Shown here in pieces: positions 8,158 through 17,786 of a DNA stretch of 64,000 nucleotides (the stretch's first letter is position 1; every line of letters starts with the position of its first letter). A program made the position numbers and the translations under genes. The DNA lies in contig NZ_CP170485.1 of the NCBI RefSeq assembly GCF_052055585.1, positions 1,488,001 to 1,552,000 on the forward strand, read 5' to 3'. The notes beneath the pieces are model-generated. The model made no database searches. It saw nothing but the letters and a program-made list of their open reading frames with translations, and was not told the origin of the DNA. The stretch is from Oceanicaulis sp052055585 (lineage in GTDB: Bacteria; Pseudomonadota; Alphaproteobacteria; Caulobacterales; Maricaulaceae).

Positions 8158-9399
8158 ATGACCGACTTCGCCGCCGACCCGCTGGTGCGGGCTGACTCAT
8201 CGGCTGTTATCGACCGCCTCAAGGGTGTGCCGCGCGGGGTTCGTTTGACCTTGCGACTGCTGCTCAAGTTGAAAGTCGGAAGCCTGACTGTCCGCCTGCC
8301 GGACGGCCGGGCTGTCCAGTTCGAAGGACGACGACCCGGCCCTGACGCAGTCATGGAGCTGAACAACTATTCCGTAGTCCGCAAGGTGATTTCCGGCGGC
8401 GATGTGGGCTTTGCCGAAAGCTATATGGATGGTGACTGGACGACGCCCGATCTGGCGGCGGTCCTGACTGTCTTTTCAGCCAATCTCGACGAAATGGCTC
8501 ATATCACCCGCGGCGGTCCAATCACGCGCTTCTTTCACTGGCTCTACCATCTGAGCCGGTCGAATACGAAGGCCCAGGCGCGCAAGAACATCGAGGCCCA
8601 TTACGATCTGGGCAACGACTTCTATGCGCTCTGGCTGGACGAGACGATGACCTATTCGTCCGCCCGCTTTACCCACGCGACCGCCTCGCTCAAGGACGCC
8701 CAGACCGAGAAATACGCGGCGCTGGCGCGATCCATGGATTTGCAATCCGACCATCATGTGCTGGAGATCGGCTGCGGCTGGGGCGGGTTCGCCGAATACG
8801 CCGCCGGTGAAATCGGCGCTCAGGTGACCTGCCTCACTCTGTCGCCTGCACAGCGCGATTACGCCATCGCCCGCATGGAGCGTCTCGGCCTGTCAGACAA
8901 GGTCGAGATCAAGCTTCAGGATTATCGTGACGAGACTGGGGTCTATGATCGCGTCGCCTCGATCGAGATGTTCGAAGCTGTGGGGCAGGAATTCTGGCCG
9001 AGCTTTTTCTCGAAGGTCTCTGACGTGCTCAAGCCGGGCGGTAAGGCGGGCCTTCAGATCATCACTATTCGGGACGATCTTTTCGAGACCTATTCCAAGC
9101 GCGCCGATTTCATCCAGCGCTACATCTTCCCCGGCGGCATGATGCCCAGCGTCGAGAAGCTGGAAGACTGCTTCAAAGACGCTGCACTGGATCTTCAGAA
9201 GACCGATCAGTTCGGTCTCGACTATGCCGACACGCTGAAAATCTGGAAAGAACGCTTCAACGACGCCTGGTCCACCATCAAGCCCATGGGCTTTGACGAC
9301 CGGTTCAAATGCATGTGGGATTTCTATCTCGCCTATTGCGAGGCGGGGTTCCGGACCGGCCGCATTGATGTGGGCCAGTTCACGGTCTCACGCCGCTAG
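8158..9399 (+). CDS. cfa: Cyclopropane-fatty-acyl-phospholipid synthase family methyltransferase
   Basis: A SAM-dependent enzyme that methylates the double bond of unsaturated acyl chains in membrane phospholipids. The 413 residues include an N-terminal lipid-binding region ('GDVGFAESYMDGDW'), 'HYDLGNDFYALWLDETMTYS', the SAM motif 'LEIGCGWGGFAEYAA' near residues 202-216, and 'YIFPGGMMPS', as in Cfa/UfaM proteins. Because the upstream genes encode a FAD oxidoreductase and DUF1365 protein, the product could be a methylated (furan-pathway) rather than a cyclopropane acyl chain. It is 47 bases behind the DUF1365 gene and is closed by the terminator at 9418-9445. Last gene of the rightward operon. 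Confidence 0.9.
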   Translation: MTDFAADPLVRADSSAVIDRLKGVPRGVRLTLRLLLKLKVGSLTVRLPDGRAVQFEGRRPGPDAVMELNNYSVVRKVISGGDVGFAESYMDGDWTTPDLAAVLTVFSANLDEMAHITRGGPITRFFHWLYHLSRSNTKAQARKNIEAHYDLGNDFYALWLDETMTYSSARFTHATASLKDAQTEKYAALARSMDLQSDHHVLEIGCGWGGFAEYAAGEIGAQVTCLTLSPAQRDYAIARMERLGLSDKVEIKLQDYRDETGVYDRVASIEMFEAVGQEFWPSFFSKVSDVLKPGGKAGLQIITIRDDLFETYSKRADFIQRYIFPGGMMPSVEKLEDCFKDAALDLQKTDQFGLDYADTLKIWKERFNDAWSTIKPMGFDDRFKCMWDFYLAYCEAGFRTGRIDVGQFTVSRR

Positions 9400-9417
9400 G
9401 TGCGCACTCTGATCAAG

Positions 9418-9445
9418 GAAAAGCCCGCTTTCGAGCGGGCTTTTC
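9418..9445. terminator. Bidirectional Rho-independent terminator
   Basis: A 9-bp GC-rich stem (AAGCCCGCT / AGCGGGCTT) with a TTCG tetraloop, flanked by A's on the left and T's on the right, lies between the convergent cfa and SDR genes. It can end transcription from both operons. Confidence 0.9.
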
Positions 9446-10242
9446 TCATTCTGGCGGTTTGTTCCAGCCGGTCTGTTTGCGAACAAGCGCAATGTGCCAG
9501 TCTCGCGGCAAGGCATAGATCAGCTTGAGCGCCCAGGTGAAGCGCTTGGGAAAGGTGATCTCGAACCCTTTCCGGCCCATCCCTTTGCAGATACGGGCGG
9601 CGGCGATCTCGGCGCTGACCATGAAGGGTTTGGGAAAGGCGTTATCATCCTGAGCCGGGGTATCCACGAAACCGGGCGTGACGCATTGGACAAGAACTCC
9701 ATACCGATGAAGCTCGATCGCCAGCCCCTCGGCCATGTTCAGAAGCCCGGCCTTGGTTGCGCCATAGGCGGTCGAGGTGGGCATGCCGCCAAAGGCGGTC
9801 GCGGATGAGACGATTACGATCTGACCCGACCGGCGCTCGCACATACGAGGGGTCAGCGCACAGACACAGGCCGCTGCGCCCTTGAGATTGACGTCAAATG
9901 TCCTGGCGTAATCCTCAAAGGACGGGCTCTCGGCGTTGATGGAGATATAGACCCCGGCGTTCAGAACAGCGCGGGCGATCGGACCGTGATCGGCTTCGAT
10001 CCGCGTGACCGTCTCTGCGACCGCCTGATCGTCGGTGATATCCACGGCATAGGCGAAAACCTTGCCCGGATGCTTGTCCGCCAGAGCTTTGAGCTTGTCC
10101 TCACTGCGGGCTGAAATGGCGACGCGCCAGCCCTCGTTCACCAGATCCGCGACCAGCGCTTCGCCAATGCCGGAACTGGCTCCCGTCAGCCAGCAAACGC
10201 CATCGATGGGTTTTGCAGGTTCAGGCGTGCTCATGTCGGTCC

Positions 10243-10246
<4 letters not shown>
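9446..10246 (-). CDS. Short-chain dehydrogenase/reductase (SDR)
   Basis: A classical SDR of 266 residues: NAD(P)-binding 'TGASSGIGEALVADL', 'VLNAGVY' (NNAG-like), catalytic Ser in 'VIVSSATAFGG' and the 'YGATK' Tyr/Lys pair. Its C-terminus 'KRFTWALKLIYALP' is hydrophobic, suggesting membrane contact. It is the last gene of the leftward operon and overlaps the FeS photolyase stop codon (ATGA at 10243-10246); an in-frame ATG at 10234 is an alternative start. An SDR gene also occurs in RpoE-ChrR regulons of Rhodobacter, consistent with a role in lipid or aldehyde reduction under photo-oxidative stress (inference). Substrate unknown. Confidence 0.88.
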
Positions 10247-11771
<1,525 letters not shown>

Positions 11772-11772
<1 letters not shown>

Positions 11773-12470
11773 CAGCCCTCCAGCGGGTCAGCGCGACGCA
11801 CATAGCGGATGGTCTGGCCGCGGGCCTCGAACTCACAGCCGGCCCAGCGACCATTTTCGTCATACCAGAGATCCACGGTCAGATCGCTGATCAGGCGATA
11901 GCGGCGGGTATTAATCTGCTGGCCATCCGCTTCCAGCATTTCTTCGCCCAGATACTCGACAGTAACATCCAGATCATCGCCGTACTCGGTGTTCAGGATA
12001 TCGTATTCGCCCGTCTGATAGCCGTGCCAATGAGAGCTTGGCAGGATCGTGAGCGGATATTCGTGCGCGAGAGCGCCGGTCTCCGGAGCTTCGCCCTGTA
12101 CATCCAGACTGTCGCCATTGCGCGCGGCGGACACCTCGAACCGATCGCCGTCTTTGAGGGTTTCAGAGCGCAGTCCGACAAGCTGGCCATCCCGCCAGCG
12201 TTCGGTGGACTGGTGCTCATAACGGAACACGGTGATCGGTCCCAGACCGGCGCGAAGCTCGATGTCGATGGACACCAGAAGATCTTCGCCATCCCGACTG
12301 AAATTCACCGCATGCGTGCCAAAGGGCGTGTCGCCGTTGCGATAGACATCAAAAACAATGGCTTCGCCGCCCGACGGCATAGGCATCACGGGGCCATCTT
12401 CAGTCACCGCAAACGCGGGGGCATTGAGTGCAAGACAACCGCTCGCAGCGATCAGGACAGTTCTCAGCAC
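11772..12470 (-). CDS. DUF6134 family exported protein
   Basis: A 232-residue protein with a cleavable N-terminal signal ('LIAASGCLALNAPAFAV') and a predominantly beta-strand body, with 'YRNGDTPFGTHAVNF', 'FRYEHQSTERWRDGQLV' and 'ILPSSHWHGY'. The pattern matches DUF6134, periplasmic proteins of unknown function that resemble the lipocalin/barrel-like DUF3108 style. It lies between the ChrR-like gene and the FeS photolyase with a 1-base overlap to the latter, so it is expected to share the photo-oxidative promoter. A role with modified or oxidised lipids in the envelope is only a contextual guess. Confidence 0.75.
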
Positions 12471-12494
12471 AACTGGCTCCTTTATCTCAGCGTG

Positions 12495-13154
12495 TCAGTT
12501 TCGATCCCAGCCCAGCATCAGGCTCGCCATTGCGACGACCGGATGCGTGAAGCGCAGGCGTCCCATCTCAACCGTCAGACAGATGCAGGGACCGTCAACA
12601 TGGGCGCGCGGATTATGGGTCAGCTCTGAGTCCGCATGACAGACATCGCCGCGGAAGTAGTCCGCATGGCCGTCATTGAAACCGCCATCCAGCACCAGCG
12701 TCAGCTCTTCTGCGTCATGGGTGTGCTCCGCCACCCCACGTCCCGGCGGCAAACGAAGAAGACGCACGCGAATGCCCTCTTCTTCCAGGAGCTCGATTGG
12801 CATTTCCTGTACGCCGCCAATCTTGTTTTCCCAGATCGGGTGGGGGTGATCATCGAGAATGCGCCGCAAGGCGCTCGGCATCGCCGCAAACAGCCCTTGC
12901 GGCGCGTCTTGCCCGCTATCCTCCGGCGCATCAGCAAAACCGCCCAGCTCCCGGGCAATGGCGTCAAAGGCGCCAGCCCTCAGGGCCACAGGCTCGGTAT
13001 CTTCGAGCAAGGCGCCCATGACCTGCTCAGCCTGATTAAGCGTGCGAAAGGCGTCCGAATTCATCTCGGCATGGCAGGCCGCCAGGACTTGCACCGCCTT
13101 CGGCGCGGCGCCGCTGGCCACGTCCACCATCCAGGGAGCGTCAAGCAGGCTCAT
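12495..13154 (-). CDS. ChrR-like cupin protein (putative anti-sigma/stress sensor)
   Basis: A 219-residue protein with the two-part ChrR plan: a helical N-terminal part (about 1-80) and a C-terminal cupin (about 100-200). Cupin metal ligands are present: H144 and H146 with E149/E150 in 'EHTHDAEE', H180 in 'ELTHNP', and the C-terminal Cys pair in 'CICL'. The N-terminal anti-sigma zinc site of ChrR (H..H-x3-C-x2-C) is mostly gone: only one His in 'AACHAEMNSD' is kept. No ECF sigma gene is adjacent. ChrR normally holds RpoE inactive until singlet oxygen releases it; whether this copy binds a sigma factor is uncertain. ATG at 13154 has GTGGAG upstream and heads a four-gene operon with its own sigma-E-like promoter. 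Confidence 0.82.
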   Translation of the reverse strand: MSLLDAPWMVDVASGAAPKAVQVLAACHAEMNSDAFRTLNQAEQVMGALLEDTEPVALRAGAFDAIARELGGFADAPEDSGQDAPQGLFAAMPSALRRILDDHPHPIWENKIGGVQEMPIELLEEEGIRVRLLRLPPGRGVAEHTHDAEELTLVLDGGFNDGHADYFRGDVCHADSELTHNPRAHVDGPCICLTVEMGRLRFTHPVVAMASLMLGWDRN

Positions 13155-13180
13155 TCAGGGATACTCCACTACCATGTTCC

Positions 13181-13210
13181 CGTTTACGGATCCGGGACCG
13201 GAATGGATCA
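13181..13210 (-). promoter_or_regulatory. Putative ECF11/sigma-E promoter of the ChrR-like operon
   Basis: Read leftward, TGATCC (13210-13205) is followed after exactly 18 bases by TAAACG (13186-13181); transcription would start near 13174, giving a leader of about 20 bases. This is close to the published TGATCC-N18-TAAnnn pattern of RpoE-ChrR promoters and matches the element upstream of phrB in hexamer and spacing. Confidence 0.65.
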
Positions 13211-13262
13211 CGCCTGCGCTAAGTCGCTGCTGTTTTATTGCAGCGGACCGACCCAGCTCCTA

Positions 13263-13284
13263 ATTTGACGGCACATCGTCAAAT
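13263..13284. promoter_or_regulatory. Perfect inverted repeat upstream of cysK (candidate operator)
   Basis: ATTTGACG and CGTCAAAT form a perfect 8-bp inverted repeat with a 6-base spacer, ending 10 bases before the chosen cysK start and touching its ribosome-binding site. It could be a repressor-binding site or an mRNA hairpin affecting cysK initiation. No regulator is identified. Confidence 0.45.
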
Positions 13285-13294
13285 GAGGTTCGCC

Positions 13295-14302
13295 ATGTCC
13301 TTCCGCCCTGCTCGCTCCGTCATCGACCTGATTGGCGACACGCCGCTTGTTCGTCTGAACAAGGTGTCCGACGAAACGGGCTGCGAAATCCTGGGCAAGG
13401 CGGAGTTCATGAACCCCGGCGGCTCTGTGAAGGACCGCGCCGCGCTCGGCATCATTCGCGCCGCCGAAGCCAGCGGCGCACTCAAGCCTGGCGGCACGAT
13501 TGTGGAAGGCACGGCGGGCAATACCGGCATTGGCCTGGCCATGGTCGGCCGGGCGCTGGGCTATAAGGTCGTGATCGTCTTCCCGCGTACGCAATCGCGT
13601 GAGAAAGCCGCCGCCATCCGCCTGATGGGTGCGGAGCTGATCGAGGTGGATGCGGTCCCCTACGCCAACCCCAATCACTATGCCCGGTATTCCGGAACCC
13701 TGGCGGAAGAACTCAACAAGACCGAGCCCCATGGCGCGATCTGGGCGAACCAGTTTGACAACACCGCCAACCGCAAGGCGCACGCCGAGACGACCGGCCC
13801 CGAAATCTGGGAGCAAACCGGCGGCAAGGTGGACGGCTTTGTAGCGGCCGTGGGCTCAGGCGGCACGCTGGCGGGCGTCTCTGACGCGCTCAAGGCGAAG
13901 AACAAGGACGTCACCATCGCCCTCGCCGATCCGGGCGGCGCAGCGCTCTACGGCTATTACGCCCATGGCGAACTGAAAGCTGAAGGCACATCCATCACCG
14001 AAGGCATCGGCCAGAGCCGGATCACCGGCAATCTGGAAGGCGCTCAGATCGACGAGGCGTTCCGCATCACCGATGAGGAAGCGCTCGGCATTCTCTATGA
14101 TCTCGTCATGGAGGAAGGCCTGTGCCTGGGCGGATCGGCGGGCGTGAACATCGCCGGCGCAGTGCGTCTGGCGCGCAAGATGGGTCCGGGCCACACCATC
14201 GTGACCATTCTGTGTGATCACGGCTCACGCTATCAGTCCAAGCTCTACAATCCGGACTTCCTGCGCGAAAAAGGTCTGCCGACTCCGCCCTGGCTGGATT
14301 AG
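13295..14302 (+). CDS. cysK: Cysteine synthase A (O-acetylserine sulfhydrylase)
   Basis: A PLP enzyme that makes cysteine from O-acetylserine and sulphide. The 335 residues include 'LIGDTPLVRLN', the PLP lysine in 'GGSVKDRAA' (about K46), 'EGTAGNTGIGLAMVG', the phosphate-binding 'GSGGTLAG' and 'CLGGSAGVNIAGA'. The frame extends upstream to 13238, but ATG 13295 starts the conserved region and follows GAGG by 6 bases; ATG 13283 is possible. It is slightly longer than E. coli CysK, as is common in Alphaproteobacteria. It is divergent from the ChrR-like operon and lies 7 bases from the convergent substrate-binding protein gene. Confidence 0.94.
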   Translation: MSFRPARSVIDLIGDTPLVRLNKVSDETGCEILGKAEFMNPGGSVKDRAALGIIRAAEASGALKPGGTIVEGTAGNTGIGLAMVGRALGYKVVIVFPRTQSREKAAAIRLMGAELIEVDAVPYANPNHYARYSGTLAEELNKTEPHGAIWANQFDNTANRKAHAETTGPEIWEQTGGKVDGFVAAVGSGGTLAGVSDALKAKNKDVTIALADPGGAALYGYYAHGELKAEGTSITEGIGQSRITGNLEGAQIDEAFRITDEEALGILYDLVMEEGLCLGGSAGVNIAGAVRLARKMGPGHTIVTILCDHGSRYQSKLYNPDFLREKGLPTPPWLD

Positions 14303-14309
14303 GCCGGCG

Positions 14310-15374
14310 CTAACGGACGGGCGGCGCATACATCAGGCCGCCCTCCTTCCATTGCGCATTCAGGCCCCGCTCCAGCTGGAGCGGTGAGGCTTCGCCCAGA
14401 TTGCGTTCAAACAGCTCGCCATAATGTCCGCCAGCCGCGATAGCGCGGCGCGCAAAATCAGCTTCAAGACCAAGACTTGCAGAGATTTCCTCATCCACCT
14501 CGAGAAGTCTGCGCACTTCCGGACGATTGGAGATCTCGTTCTCATCGAGCGCCTGGAGCTGGGTGACGCCGTACTCTTCGGCTGCGATCAGGGAGGTCAA
14601 CACCCATTCCACCGCCATGGCGAAGGCGTCGTCATCATCCTTCACCACAGGCGCAAGCGGCTCTTTGGAGATCACGTCCGGCAGCACCATGTGACGCTCC
14701 GGCTCGCTCAACGAACGACGGAAGCCCGCCAGCCGCGAGACATCACTGGTGAACGCATCACATTGCCCCGCCTCATAGGCCGTCCGGGCGTCCGCCACGG
14801 TTTCAACTGAGACGATGGTGAAGGTCAGGCCATAGCGTTCGGCATAGTCTTCCAGGTTCAGGGCGCTCGTGGTTTCAGGCTGCACGCAAATACGCGCGCC
14901 GCTCAGTTCTTGCGCCGACGTCAGGCCCAGATCAGCCGGGGTCAGAAAGCCCTGCCCGTCATAGTAATAGATCCCGGAAAACCGGACGCCCTGGCGGGTC
15001 GCCCGCGACAGCGTCCAGCTGGTATTGCGCAGCAGGATATCGACTTCGCCGTCACGCACGGCCCGGAACCGGTCCAGCGTCGTGGTGGGGACAAATTCGG
15101 TACGGTCAGGATCGTTCAGGAAGGCGGCGGCGTAGGCGCGGCACAAATCGACCTCGAACCCGCTCCAATTGCCGGTTTCATCGGTCTGGGCGAATCCCAC
15201 AAGTCCGGTATCGACGCCGCATCGCAGCACGCCGCGCCGTTGCACCTCATCCATATGAGAGGAGACTGCGGCGTCTACATCAGAGTGTGAAACTGCGAAA
15301 CCCAATGCAAACGCCGCAGCGCCCTTGGCCAGGCGACGCGGGTCCATCAGGTCGAACAAAGACGCTGGCGTCAT
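14310..15374 (-). CDS. Amino-acid ABC transporter periplasmic binding protein (AapJ-like), no transport partners nearby
   Basis: A type II periplasmic binding protein: 'RRGVLRCGVDTGLVGFAQ', 'WSGFEVDLCRAYAAA', 'RNTSWTLSRATR', 'SGIYYYDGQGFL' and 'VQPETTSALNLEDYAE' are typical of the general L-amino acid binding protein AapJ/BztA. A hydrophobic signal segment ('KGAAAFALGFAVSHSDVDAA') precedes the domain. Starts at 15455, 15374 and 15347 are in frame; 15374 leaves 67 bases to the divergent metC start. No permease or ATPase gene is present next to it. The position between cysK and metC suggests a link with sulphur amino acids, but ligand specificity cannot be read. Confidence 0.85.
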   Translation of the reverse strand: MTPASLFDLMDPRRLAKGAAAFALGFAVSHSDVDAAVSSHMDEVQRRGVLRCGVDTGLVGFAQTDETGNWSGFEVDLCRAYAAAFLNDPDRTEFVPTTTLDRFRAVRDGEVDILLRNTSWTLSRATRQGVRFSGIYYYDGQGFLTPADLGLTSAQELSGARICVQPETTSALNLEDYAERYGLTFTIVSVETVADARTAYEAGQCDAFTSDVSRLAGFRRSLSEPERHMVLPDVISKEPLAPVVKDDDDAFAMAVEWVLTSLIAAEEYGVTQLQALDENEISNRPEVRRLLEVDEEISASLGLEADFARRAIAAGGHYGELFERNLGEASPLQLERGLNAQWKEGGLMYAPPVR

Positions 15375-15441
15375 CGGTCCAACCGCCTTACATGCTGAAA
15401 TCCAAGCCTCAGGTGTAACGAAGAGAAGGGAGCGCGTCGAC

Positions 15442-16587
15442 ATGAAACGCGACACCCGACTGATCCATTCCGGTCAGCCCCGCCGTAGCGATGATCTGGT
15501 CAACCCGCCGATCGAGCGCGCCTCGACCGTCGTCGCCCCCTCCACGGCAGAGCTCTATAATCCGACACCGCCACGACGCCATTACGGACGCGGCGGACTG
15601 AGCCCGAACCACGAACTGCGTGAGGCCATCGGCGCGCTTTATGGCGCGGACCATGTGGCTCTCGCCCAGTCCGGCCTCGCCAGCGTCATTCTCGCGCTGC
15701 GCGCGGCTCTGCCCGACACTCCCGCGGGGATGCAGGCGCTGATCACGGACTCCGCCTATGGGCCGGTGCGCCGTTTCTGTGATGAAGAGCTGCCACGCTA
15801 TGGCGTGACGCCGGTCTATTATGACCCCCGCATCGGCGCAGGCATCGCAGAGCGTCTCGACAAGCCGACCGCCGTCGTGCTGCTCGAAAGCCCCGGCTCC
15901 CTGACCTTTGAGGTTCAGGACATCGCCGGCATCGCCAAGGCGGCTCGTTCAGCTGGCGCTGCGAGCGTCATTGATGACACCTGGAGCGCGGGCGTCCTGA
16001 TGAACCCGCTGGAGCTGGGCGTCGAGTATGCGGCCCAGGCCCTGACCAAGTATGTGGGCGGGCATTCAGACTTGCTGATGGGCGCTGTCGCCGCCAAGGG
16101 CGACGCCGCCGCGCGCCTGAAGGACAAGGACGTTCTGTTTGGCGGCCATGTCTCCCCCGACGACGCCTATCTGTGCCTGCGCGGGCTTCGGACTCTGTCG
16201 CTGCGGCTGGAGCGCTCCGGCGCATCCGGTCTCGCCATCGCCAGACAGCTTGATGCCCATCCCAAAGTGTCACGCGTCCTGCACCCGGGCCTTGAGAACC
16301 ATCCCGACCATGCCCTGTTCAAAAGCCAGTTCAATGGTTCATCGGGCTGCTTTGCGTTTGTGCTGAACGGCATTGAGGCGCGAGAGAGCGAGACGATCGC
16401 CGAATCCTGTCATCTGTTCCGTCTGGGTTTCAGCTGGGGCGGCTATGAAAGCCTGATCTTACCCTGTGACCGGCAGATCCGTCGCACCGCTGTGCCGTGG
16501 AAGGCCGAGGGTGCGCTTTTGCGCCTGTCGATCGGTCTAGAGGATGCGGACGACCTGTGGGCGGACCTGGCTCAAGCCCTGGGCTGA
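15442..16587 (+). CDS. metC: Cystathionine beta-lyase
   Basis: A PLP-dependent Cys/Met-metabolism enzyme (381 residues) that cleaves cystathionine to homocysteine, pyruvate and ammonia. Visible motifs are 'DTRLIHSGQ', 'ALAQSGLASV', 'DDTWSAGVLMNPL', the PLP lysine in 'ALTKYVGGHSDLLMG' (K203) and C-terminal 'SWGGYESLI'. ATG 15442 follows a strong AAGGGAG with 9-base spacing; an open frame upstream from a TTG at 15325 lacks such a site. Substrate choice between cystathionine beta- and gamma-lyase activity is assigned from overall similarity to MetC. It is divergent from the amino-acid-binding protein gene. Confidence 0.92.
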   Translation: MKRDTRLIHSGQPRRSDDLVNPPIERASTVVAPSTAELYNPTPPRRHYGRGGLSPNHELREAIGALYGADHVALAQSGLASVILALRAALPDTPAGMQALITDSAYGPVRRFCDEELPRYGVTPVYYDPRIGAGIAERLDKPTAVVLLESPGSLTFEVQDIAGIAKAARSAGAASVIDDTWSAGVLMNPLELGVEYAAQALTKYVGGHSDLLMGAVAAKGDAAARLKDKDVLFGGHVSPDDAYLCLRGLRTLSLRLERSGASGLAIARQLDAHPKVSRVLHPGLENHPDHALFKSQFNGSSGCFAFVLNGIEARESETIAESCHLFRLGFSWGGYESLILPCDRQIRRTAVPWKAEGALLRLSIGLEDADDLWADLAQALG

Positions 16588-16606
16588 GCCGGCCCGCCCT
16601 CAAGGC

Positions 16607-17782
16607 TTAGCCGTGCACTTCCAGCAGCGGCACCCGTGAGGCGCGCAGCGCCGGGAAGAAGCCGCCGAACAGGCCAACGACGAGGGCGAGGATCACCCCG
16701 CTGATCACCGACTGGATCGTCACGGCGAAAGAGAAGACCACCTGGGTGAAGCTTCCGCCCATGGTCGAGGCGCTGACCCCGTCAAAGACGAAATAGGTGA
16801 TCAGAGCGCCCACCAGCCCACCAATGAAGGCGAGCATCAGGGATTCCACCAGCGTGCCGACAAAGGCGGCGAAGCCCGAGAAGCCCAGCGTCCGCAGGGT
16901 GGCGATTTCCCGCACCCGAGAGTCCACCGAGGCGTACATCGCGTTCCAGGCCCCGGCGAGCGCGCCGACCGCCATGATGATCGCCAGCGGCCAGCCCAGA
17001 TACATGATCAGGTTGGACAATCCGCCAGCGGACTGGGCGAAGAAATCCTTCTCGGTGGTCACATCCAGATCCAGCCGCGGCTCGTTCTCGGCGTACTCCT
17101 GGAGTTCAGCGAGGCCGTTATCACCGTCCAGCTGGACACGGATCGACTGATAGCTGGCGCCACGATTGTAGAGGTTCTGCACCGTGCCGATATCGGCCCA
17201 GATCTCAGAATCAAAGACCGAGCCGCCGGTCGAGAAGATCCCCACAATGCGCCACTCATTCGGGCCCATCCGGATGGTTGTGTTGAGATCAAAGCCGGAA
17301 AACTCCCGGATCACGCCTTCGCCCACGACAATCTCGTTGGAGCCTTCGGCGAACATGCGCCCTTCCACAAGCTGGAAGTTCTCGCGCAGGCGCGGCGCCA
17401 TCTCGTCCACCCCGCGCAGGGACAGGCTGGCGTCATTGCCGGTCGAACGCTTGGTGGCGTCCGTGATCACATACAGCTCGGCCGACAGAATGGCGTTGCC
17501 GTCTGCATCCCGGGCAACGCCGGGCGCGGTCTCGATCAGGCGAACCGTATCCCGTCCGAAGCCGGAATTGAGCTCGGCCTGAGCGCCGGACCGCAGAATG
17601 ACAGCAATGCTTTCAGAGCCTGTGCCGCTGACCGTGGCGCGAAAGCCGTTGGCCATGGCGAGAAAGCCCAGAAGGACGCCCACGACGAGCGCGATAGACA
17701 GGATTGTCGCCAACGACATGCCCCAGCGTTGCGGGATGGAGCGCAGATTGATCGAGGTAACCGCTGCTATTTGAGAGAACAT
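16607..17782 (-). CDS. ABC transporter permease, MacB/FtsX-like (second permease)
   Basis: A 391-residue FtsX-type permease: one N-terminal membrane helix ('SLATILSIALVVGVLLGFLA'), a large periplasmic domain (about 45-260), then three C-terminal helices, ending 'GGFFPALRASRVPLLEVHG'. The coupling region 'SRVREIATLRTLGFS' is characteristic. It lies 4 bases after the other permease gene and is the last gene of the operon adaptor-ATPase-permease-permease. The pair probably forms a heterodimeric inner-membrane part of a MacAB-like or LolCDE-like mechanotransmission exporter. Substrate unknown. Confidence 0.88.
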   Translation of the reverse strand: MFSQIAAVTSINLRSIPQRWGMSLATILSIALVVGVLLGFLAMANGFRATVSGTGSESIAVILRSGAQAELNSGFGRDTVRLIETAPGVARDADGNAILSAELYVITDATKRSTGNDASLSLRGVDEMAPRLRENFQLVEGRMFAEGSNEIVVGEGVIREFSGFDLNTTIRMGPNEWRIVGIFSTGGSVFDSEIWADIGTVQNLYNRGASYQSIRVQLDGDNGLAELQEYAENEPRLDLDVTTEKDFFAQSAGGLSNLIMYLGWPLAIIMAVGALAGAWNAMYASVDSRVREIATLRTLGFSGFAAFVGTLVESLMLAFIGGLVGALITYFVFDGVSASTMGGSFTQVVFSFAVTIQSVISGVILALVVGLFGGFFPALRASRVPLLEVHG

Positions 17783-17786
17783 CTGC

